This document shows, one piece after another, positions 56,256 to 64,000 of a stretch of 64,000 nucleotides of DNA (its first letter is position 1; each line of letters begins with the position of its first letter). A model generated the notes under the pieces. That model did no database searches. It worked only from the letters and a program-made list of their open reading frames with translations, and was not told the origin of the DNA. Origin of the DNA: Muscardinus avellanarius (lineage: Eukaryota > Chordata > Mammalia > Rodentia > Gliridae). The DNA lies in assembly GCA_963383645.1 (NCBI GenBank), contig OY726560.1, positions 81,573,593-81,637,592 on the forward strand. The letters run 5' to 3'. Made by a program: the position numbers and the translations under genes.

Positions 56256-56570
56256 TTCACTAATATACAATTTTAAAACCAGGTGCAGCTTTACTATCTT
56301 GCACAATCATTAAGCATGGAAAGCAATCTGAAAAATCCCACAGCATGCCAGTTTTACTGCAGCTGTAAACTTGTCAATGTAGTGAGTGAATACTAAAAAC
56401 AATTGCAACTGATTAGTAAGAAATGCCAGCACATTTCTTTATAAAAAAAAAAAGAGTGGGAGGGCAAATGAATAACTTGCCTGCATAAAAATAAGATGTA
56501 TTTATTATGATATTAAAATGGCACTACCAGTGATCAAAGAATCACAGGTATATTGGGTCTCTGCACAAAT
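56256..56570. other. No recognisable feature
   Basis: AT-rich spacer. Confidence 0.5.
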
Positions 56571-56571
56571 A

Positions 56572-56624
<53 letters not shown>
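56572..56624. repeat. (TA)n microsatellite
   Basis: About 50 bp of TA repeats, followed by a T run. Confidence 0.95.
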
Positions 56625-56629
<5 letters not shown>

Positions 56630-56639
56630 TTTTTTTTAC

Positions 56640-57435
56640 CAAAGATGGCAAATATTGGGCATAGAACTCTAGCTTATTAATAATCTCATTTGACATGATG
56701 GACTAGAGGTTGGATTGCTAGTCCCCTTTAGGGTTGCCGAGACCAGACCAACCCTTGGAATTTTCCTCAGTAGCTTGTGAAGAGTGAGGTAGGTATTCAG
56801 TAACAATAGATATGTCTTGTTAAGTTGCCCAGTTCTTTTCAAATGTTATTGAGTGTTCACAGTCTATCTAGTGAGATTTAGCCATGAACAATTAATGATA
56901 CATGATTTAACAAGTTACTTGGAATCTACAGAAAAACCAATGTTTTTGTATGAGAGTGTTGGGGAAGTATATACTTAGGAGTTTGAAAGCTTTCCCTTAG
57001 GAGAAGTCTGAAATGTTAGTGAATGTCAATATTGGGAAAAGAGTGATAGGCCTTCTAGGGAGTGAGCAAGGACATAGAAATGCCTACATCTTTGACAGGG
57101 ATGAAAGGGAGTCCTGCAGAGGAGAATATCGGGCAAAAAGAAGAGAATTAGAAGATAAGGGCCAGGTTGAAGTAAGCCTTAGACCTTAATAGTGCAATCC
57201 GGTGATGATGGCCTGTAAGAAAGGCCTGGGAAGTGTTTCCAGTGGGCTTCCACCACACTCCTGCATGTTGGTCTCCCATCTGCCTTTTCTAGTGTGTAGG
57301 TTTGCACAGAATTAGTTATTCCATCCAGGGATAGTCAGAGGCTGAGATAATGGAATCACATGTTTCAAACAAAAATTACATTCAAAGCAGAAAGAGAGTT
57401 ACCAGTTTACCTGTGAGTTCTATACTTGCAGCAGA
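56640..57435. other. No recognisable gene or repeat
   Basis: Unassigned sequence without notable open frames. Confidence 0.45.
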
Positions 57436-57439
57436 CTTT

Positions 57440-57632
57440 TTATTTATTTTCATACTGGGTAATAAACCCAGGATGGAGTCTAACTCTGAGTTACACCCCA
57501 GCTCCTTTTTATTTTTTATTTTGAAACAGGGCGTTGCTAAATTGCTGAGGCTGGTCTCAAACCTGCAATCCTCCTGTCTCAGCCTCCCAAGTATTGGGAT
57601 TACAGATGTGTACCACTGCACCATGTTCAGTA
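57440..57632 (-). mobile_element. Older B1-dID SINE, antisense
   Basis: TATTTTCATACTGGGTAATA to TGTACCACTGCACCATGTTC. Confidence 0.82.
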
Positions 57633-57667
57633 AACTTTCAAAGTACTTTTTAGACATTCAAGGTCTT

Positions 57668-58120
57668 TGTGTGGTTTGAATCCTATCCCTTGCCTCTCCT
57701 CTCAATGAATATGCTGAAGCTTATGTCCAACCCTAGTACCTCACAACATGATATTATTTGGACATATAATTGTTGCAGATAGAATTAGTTCAGATAAGGT
57801 CATAATGGGGTATGGTGCCTTTATAAAAAGGGGAAATTTGGAGATAAACATATACATGGAAAACTTTGCATGAAAATGAAGAAATAGATCGATGCTTATT
57901 ACACAGTAACACCAAAGTTTACCAGAAAACCACCAGAAACTGACGGAGAGGCTGGGGTAGGTTTTCCCTCAGTCTTCAGAAGGAACCAATCCTGTCGACA
58001 TCTTCATCTTGACCTTCCTGTCTTCACAACTGGACACAGTATATTTATGATGCTTAAGCCACTCAGTTTGTGGTTCTTTATGATGACAGCCCTGAGAAAA
58101 TAGTAAGGTCTTAAATATAG
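57668..58120 (+). repeat. MLT1-type MaLR LTR
   Basis: In order: CTTATGTCCAACCCTAGTAC, GATAAGGTCATAATGGGGTA, TATAAAAAGGGGAAATTTGG, CCAGAAAACCACCAGAAACT, AGAAGGAACCAATCCTGTCG and GCCACTCAGTTTGTGGTTCT. Confidence 0.78.
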
Positions 58121-58659
58121 ACAAGGAGATCAGCCTGGAGGAGGTACTCTGCATGCACAGGGCATCTATCGAAAGGAGATTTTTTTTTTATAAAGCTTAC
58201 AGGAAGTTTCCTAAAGTTTTCCACAGTAATTGCACAGTTTTTATCAATTATATTTTATCCAAATGCCAAATTATCTTATGTAGAGGTTTCATGGTTTGAA
58301 GTGTGAATTATAACTTATTTTTGGCTTTTGTTTAATTTGCTGCTTCTCTGGCAAGTGTAAACATTTCTTCAGGCTGTCTGAGTTATATCAGTATTTTTGA
58401 ACTAGTTAGAGTGAAGGTCACACTATTTTATTTTCTACTTAGACTGTTATTTGTTGAAGATCTACTATGTGCAATATTTTATTTCAGGTACCATGACAAA
58501 TGTGATGTTAAAGAGATAAAGATACTGTCTTCAAATTAGTCTGATGGAAAGTGTGGCTTAAACACCAGTAACTATAAAAGTTTTAAAATTGATAATGCTC
58601 TAAATTAAATTTTATTTCTAGTATTTATGAACTAAGTTCAGACAAAGCCTTCTTCTGAA
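58121..58659. other. No recognisable gene or repeat
   Basis: AT-rich. Confidence 0.45.
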
Positions 58660-58945
58660 AATAATAAATTATACTGAATAGTTATACTGGATAACATGGT
58701 TATCCAGTAATATACATTATATGTTGAATTATAACTTATTATAATGAAATATTTATAACTTATAATTATTATTCTGAATATATACCATATACACATATGT
58801 TTATCCAGTATAATATGTTATATATGTAAAATATATATTTATGTATGTAATATATAAAATTTAATATATTATGCATTATATTACAATATATAATATAATG
58901 TATAATATATACAATTTATATTATATTTATACTATTTACATATTA
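58660..58945. repeat. AT-rich low-complexity stretch
   Basis: Dense TATAAT, TATATAT and ATTATA repeats, partly palindromic. Confidence 0.8.
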
Positions 58946-59130
58946 TTTTTGGTACTAGGAATTGAAACCAAAGGTGTTCTACTTCTGAGCTCTACCACCA
59001 GCCCCTTTTATGTTGAAACATGGAAACATAATCTGGCTAAGTTGCAGAGACTGACCTTAAACTTCTGATCCTCCTGTCTTGGCCTCCCAAGTACTGGGAT
59101 TATAGTTGTGCATCACCAAACCCAACTCTG
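58945..59130 (-). mobile_element. Older B1-dID SINE, antisense
   Basis: TTTGGTACTAGGAATTGAAA to GCATCACCAAACCCAACT. Confidence 0.8.
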
Positions 59131-59264
59131 GATAACATATTTTTAAAAATAATACCTTAAAAAGTTGGAGGGATGAAACAAGATCAGAGAAGAACCAGGG
59201 CAAATGTGAATGGAACACTGATTAGGCAACCAGTCCTCCCATTTCCTCTTCTCACTCCCCCCGC

Positions 59265-59269
<5 letters not shown>

Positions 59270-59314
<45 letters not shown>
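59270..59314. repeat. (GT)n microsatellite
   Basis: About 45 bp of GT repeats, next to a SINE tail. Confidence 0.95.
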
Positions 59315-59316
<2 letters not shown>

Positions 59317-59324
59317 ATTTACTA

Positions 59325-59480
59325 TATTTACTGGGAATTGAACCCAGGGACATTCTAACTCTAAGCTACAGCCTCAGCCCTATTTTATTTTTTCTATTTT
59401 GAATCAGTGTCTTCTAAGTTGCTGAGACTGACCAAAAACCTGGGATCTTCCTTTTGCAGCCTCCGAAGTTTTATATAGGT
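59325..59480 (-). mobile_element. Older B1-dID SINE, partial, antisense
   Basis: TACTGGGAATTGAACCCAGG to CTTTTGCAGCCTCCGAAG. The far 7SL-like end is missing. Confidence 0.75.
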
Positions 59481-59511
59481 AGAGAAAGATCAGAGATGAA
59501 AAAAATAGTGC

Positions 59512-59613
59512 TTGATGTGCCTGTAATCCTAGGGAGGCTGAGACAGGACAGGAAAATTGCTGGTTTGAGGACAATCTTAGCAATGTAGAGAGACTCTCAG
59601 CAATTTACTGAGA

Positions 59614-59664
<51 letters not shown>

Positions 59665-59728
59665 AAAAATAGGGTTTGGTGTGTACTTTGGAGGTAGAAT
59701 GTTCCTGGGTTCAATTCCCAGTACCTTT
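59512..59728 (+). mobile_element. B1-dID SINE whose linker became (CT)n
   Basis: 7SL-like half (GATGTGCCTGTAATCCTAGG to CAATTTACTGAGAT), then about 48 bp of CT repeats (59613-59661), then the ID half (GGAGGTAGAATGTTCCTGGG, TTCAATTCCCAGTACC). Confidence 0.82.
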
Positions 59729-59734
59729 TTTCTG

Positions 59735-59915
59735 AAAGAAGAGGAGAGAGAAGGAGAGAGGGAGAAAGAGAAGGAGAGAAGAAGAAGAAGAAGAAGAAGA
59801 AGAAGAAGAAGAAGAAGAAGAAGAAGAAGAAGAAGAAGAAGACAGAGAAGGAGGAGGAGGAGATGGAGGAAGAAGAAGAAGAGGAGGAGGAAGAGGAGGA
59901 GGAGGTAGATTTTGG
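59735..59915. repeat. (GAA)n/(GGA)n purine tract
   Basis: About 180 bp of purines on the plus strand (GAGAGA, then GAA, then GGA units). It can form triplex-like structure. The serine/phenylalanine- and arginine-rich open frames here are artefacts. Confidence 0.95.
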
Positions 59916-60214
59916 AGGCAGGAAAAAATGAGTCTGAGAATAAAGAAGAAAGTTGCTGTGAAAAAATATTTTTAGAAAAAAGGAGGCATGATTCATAACT
60001 AGTAGTGTTATGGTCAGATATAGAATGTCTTCTGAAGAGCTCATTTTTAATGTTCAGAGTTGATATAATTGAATAATGAGGGTTATAATCTCATCAGTAA
60101 ATAAATTGATTGTGATGGATTTACTGTGCCCTGGGTGGTAATCCAGGCAGATGAACTGTGGCTGGAGAAAGTGGATCTCTGGGAGTGTGGCCTTAGGCTA
60201 TAAAGCAACTATTT
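59916..60214. other. No recognisable feature
   Basis: Short unassigned spacer. Confidence 0.45.
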
Positions 60215-62165
60215 TTAATTCAGGAATAAGACAAGGCTGTCTATTATCACTACTCTTGTTCTACACAGTATTTGAAATTTTAGCTAGAGAAATTAGGCAA
60301 GAGAAAAAACATAAGTAAGAGAAATAGGAAAAAAGGAGTTAAATTATTCCTATTTGCAGTAGACCCTAATAATTTTACCAGAAGAATTTTAGGTCTGATA
60401 AGCTTTAATGTAGCAGGATATAAAATCAACATAGAAAGTTACACTAATAATAAACTTGCAAATAAAAAATCAGGAAAAGAATTCCATTCACAGTCTAAAA
60501 ATATATTATCCAGGAATAAATCTAATCAAGAGGTAAAATATTTCTACAACATAAATTAGAAATCATTGAGAAAAGAAACTGAAGACAGTAGAAGATGGAA
60601 AGACTTCCCATGTTCATAGATCAGCAGAATTAATATTGTCAAAATGGCCATACAAATGAGATAAATATAGAAATTAAATGAAATCCTCATCAAAAGACCA
60701 ATGACATTTTTCACATAACTAGAAAAAATTCTAAAATTCTCATGGAAGCTCAAAGGATTCCAAATAGCTTAAAAAATCCTGAGTAATAAGAGCAATGCTG
60801 GAAGAATCTCTATACATCATTTTAAGATACTCCACAAAGCCATGGTAATAAAACAGCATGCAACAAGCATAACAACAGACACATAGACTGATACAAAAGG
60901 ATAGAGAACAAACAGACAAATCCATATAGTTGAAGCCATGTGATTCTTCATGAAGGTACCAAAACATACACTGGAGAAAGGATAGCGTCTGTAACAAATG
61001 GTGCTGAGAAAGCCATATGGCCATATGCAGAATATTGAAATTAGATCCTTAATCTCTTACACTATGCAGAAATCAACTCAAAATGAATAAAAAATAGAAA
61101 TGCAGGATTTGAAACTTTGAAATTTCTAGAAGAAAACATAGGGAAATACTTCAAGATTTGGAAACAGGCAATGACCTCCTGAATAGGACTCCAAAAGTTC
61201 AGAAAATAATAGAAGAATCAACCAATGGTGCTACGTCAGATTAATGATCTGCACAGAAAAGGAAAAAAACAGAGTGAAGAGACATCCTATAGAATGGGAA
61301 AAAACTTTGATGGTTAGTCATCTGATAGAGAATTAATATTCAGAATATAACAAGAACTAAAAAAGTAACAACAAAAACAATCCAGTCAATAAATGGGCAA
61401 ATGGACTGGACAGACACTTCTGTAAAGAAGTACAAATGGCCAAAATTATGTAAAAATATTTCAACATCTCTAGCCATCACAGGAATGAAAATCAAAACTA
61501 TGTTGAAATTCCATATCATTCTTCAGAATGGCATTATAAATAATTCAAAAAATAAATGCTGGCAAAGATATGGAGAAAAAGAAGCCTTGTACACTTGATG
61601 GGAATGTAAACTAAGAATATTTGTTGGGATGATTTAAAAAAACTCAAAATAGAATTTCCATATGATCTAGCTATACCATTCTGGATATATAACCAAAGTA
61701 ATTAAAGTTGGTATATTATGGAGATACCTGCATACCCATGTTTATCATGGCACAGTTCACAGTGCTCAAGCTATGTGATCAGCCGCTGGCCAACAGTTGA
61801 ATGGATAAAGAAATTGTGATAAGTATGCACAATGGAGTATTACTCAGTTATAAAGATTACTTAAATCAGATAATTTCCATAAAAATGGATTAAACTGGAG
61901 ATCATAATGCTAAATGAAATAAGCCAGACTCAGAAATACAAAGATCATATGCTTTCTCTCATATGTGAAATCTAGGGTAGAGAAAGATGACATGAAAGTA
62001 AGAGGGAGAATATATTAGAGCAGAAGAAGGGGATGAGGGACAGGGAGATTAGGAGGGTAAATGGTGGTAATAGATATGAAAGTAGATGTAAAATGTGTTA
62101 TTTGCATCAATAAATACTTATGAATCCCATTATTCTGTGTAAATAAATTCCACTAATAAAAAGAT
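60215..62165 (+). mobile_element. Old L1 ORF2 3' half and 3' UTR
   Basis: Sense phrases: GGAATAAGACAAGGCTGTCT (RT), a decayed TTCCTATTTGCAGTAGACCC active-site region, GACTTCCCATGTTCATAGAT, ATCACAGGAATGAAAATCAA, and an end of CACTAATAAAAAGA. Frames are broken throughout. Confidence 0.82.
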
Positions 62166-62169
62166 ACAT

Positions 62170-63360
62170 TGCCCCGTTATGTGCTCTGAGAGATATGTTT
62201 AAGATTTACTTCCTTCAAATTGCTGCCACTGGATGCATTTTTTTTTTCTGTATTCACTGGAACTTTCAGTGATTTCATTGTCAGATCTAATGAGGTCCAC
62301 TTTGTTTGACACTCTAAAAGCAAGAAAAGTGCTTCCTTACTCTCTGACCAGAGTTCCAAGTAGCTGAATACAGGCCAGCTCTAACAAAGGAATATGAAGT
62401 AGGAGTCAAGGCCACTGTGACCAGACTTATTTCAAAATTCAGTCAAAATAGCAAAGTAAGAACTCCTGTCAGGGTATAAGATGCACATTCAATGAAAATC
62501 TCTTTGCTGAGAATAGTGATGCTGCATCATGCCCCTTCCTGTAACATGTGCTGTCTTTAGAAATGCAGGAGAAGTGTAAGCTTTGAGAATGTCTCTATCT
62601 GCAACCAAAGTGATATTGGTGTTTGTATCTCTTATAGGAGCAAGCCCCCAATCACCTAACTTCCTCTCCCTAGACCTTACAGTTCTTAAACATTCTGCCA
62701 CCTTCCAAGAGGGCTGCAGACTGGTGACCAAACCTCCAATACATGTATCTTTGGTTGATGTTCAGAATCCAAAAATATGTAAATATTTTTGGCCTCTGAA
62801 TAGAATTTTATTCAAACAAAAGGTTCTGGAGTGGGAGCAAAAGAAGAAAAAAGAAAAAAGAAAACTGACCAAAGCCCATTTCTGAGCACTTTATTGCCAA
62901 TTGAGCAAGCAGAAATTTTATTTTGTTTTGTATAGGAGAAGCATTGGGCAATACCTTAGACTTATTTATTTTTAAAATTTATTATCCTAATCTGAAAATC
63001 CATCTGCCTAATTGTACTTCTCTTATAAAGATATTTTGTAGCCTCAAGGTCCTGCACAAAAACATCTCTTTTCCCACAGTATATCCCAGCCCCCTCAGTC
63101 ATCAGTAGTTTCTTCTCTCCTGAGATCTCTGTGGCATCTGTTAATACTTTACTACAGATCCACAGGACAATACATTTCCAGGAGTCTGTATTTGTGTCTT
63201 TTGCAAGACTGGGAGCCTCTGGAGATCTCTCATTCATCTTTAGATTCTCCATGGCCCCTGTCTAGGCATGAAAACTTGCAAAATAAAATCTAAAATAAAT
63301 GTTTAATTTCCTAAATTTTGAGAAGTCAAAATTTTCCAATGGGATAAAATAGTTGGGTAA
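62170..63360. other. No recognisable gene or repeat
   Basis: Opposing short frames (62489-62731 minus, 62583-62885 plus) and 62962-63252 (minus) show no domain or convincing splice sites. Confidence 0.45.
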
Positions 63361-63363
63361 AAT

Positions 63364-63555
63364 GCCGGGCGTGGTGGCGCACGCTTGTAATCCCCGCACT
63401 TGGGAGGCGGAGACAGGAGGATCGCGCTGGTTTGGAGTCAGCCACGCAGGCTTAAGAGACCCTGTTTCCAAATAAAAAAAGTTAAAAAATAGGTCTGGGA
63501 GTGTAGCCCGTGGGAGTGTAGTCCGGAGGTAAAAGGGCTTCCAGGAACCCCTGAA
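63364..63555 (+). mobile_element. Young B1-dID SINE with an internal 15-bp duplication
   Basis: GCCGGGCGTGGTGGCGCACG to TTCCAGGAACCCCTGAAAAA. GGGAGTGTAGCCCGT is followed directly by GGGAGTGTAGTCCGG in the ID half. The usual CAGTACCACC end is missing. Confidence 0.88.
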
Positions 63556-64000
63556 AAATTGAAGCAGCTGCATATAATGATGCAAAGTATCTAGGGCAAC
63601 GTTCCTACCTATTTGGGGAAGCTACAATGACAAAAGGAATTTTGGTAAATATCTACAATGTCAATTGGTAGATATTTGTCAGTTAAAACTGATAAATCCT
63701 TAGTTGTAATCCCTCTATAAGACTTTGTTCTAGAAATGCTTAAGTTTCTAGTTTGACAGTTATCAATGTACCCCACATATGGCTGACAAGTTTGAGGGTC
63801 CTGGGGCTCTGGAATGCCTTCATCATCCTGAGTCATTGTTGGCCAGAAACTCATTCTCCTAAGTTTAGGGTAGAAACACTTGAATTGTGTGCCATCCACA
63901 CTGCTTTACTTTCAGAAAAAAAAAATCTTCAAGACTGCTTCAAAATATGTACTTGGGGATGAAAATGTGATGCATACTGTATAGAATTTTTAGCATATAA
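63556..64000. other. No recognisable gene or repeat
   Basis: Ordinary sequence to the window end. Confidence 0.45.

Noticed and set aside
59577..60044. 155-codon frame with poly-S and poly-F, and an arginine-rich frame opposite
   Set aside because: Translation of GAA/GGA and CT simple repeats.

Overview
This window is nuclear DNA from a rodent, most likely of the squirrel-related (sciuromorph) group. The evidence is about twenty copies of a dimeric SINE. Each has a 7SL/B1-like left half (starting near GCCGGGCATGGTGGCGCAC) and an ID-like, tRNA-derived right half with an A-rich tail. This B1-dID architecture is known from squirrels, dormice and mountain beaver. Rodent-style L1 elements with tandem 5' monomers and a G-rich 3' UTR agree. 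No host protein-coding exon, tRNA, rRNA or CRISPR could be recognised. Nearly everything that can be named is mobile-element DNA, separated by AT-rich stretches without recognisable content.

Layout. 1-4190: an apparently full-length, ORF1-only, L1-derived element (187-3160, minus strand) sits inside an older copy of the same family. 4190-5385: other L1 pieces. 7110-7560: ancient L2-like sequence. 7683-13070: a structurally complete but defective class II (IAP/betaretrovirus-like) provirus, with LTRs, a tRNA-Phe-like primer site, gag, a pol fragment, env, a polypurine tract and a 6-bp target duplication. 17713-25829: two insertions lying head to tail and splitting one SINE. The first is an SVA-like composite (L1-like 5' end, tandem arrays, L1 3' end). 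The second is a retrovirus-like element organised as an RNA copy (R-U5-internal-U3-R-poly(A)). 25905-28075: L1. About 29838-36873: a second class II-like provirus on the minus strand, riddled with SINEs and carrying a third, 5'-truncated copy of the ORF1-only family. 37060-50125: old L1, MaLR LTRs, MIR and SINEs. 50865-56255: a nearly complete but broken L1 with tandem 5' monomers. 57440-64000: SINEs, an MLT1 LTR, microsatellites and an old L1.

How the parts relate. The L1 elements would have supplied the machinery. SINEs, the ORF1-only element, the SVA-like composite and the processed retroviral copy all carry the marks of L1-mediated insertion (poly(A) tails, target duplications, 5' truncation). 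The most interesting content is a set of non-autonomous passengers of L1: a half-LINE family that appears to have captured an antisense L1 segment, a VNTR-bearing composite ending in an L1 3' end, and a retroviral transcript copied into the same target site. Both proviruses are inactive by inspection (stops, frameshifts, large deletions). Family names, ages and copy numbers are inferences from reading alone; no database search was run.
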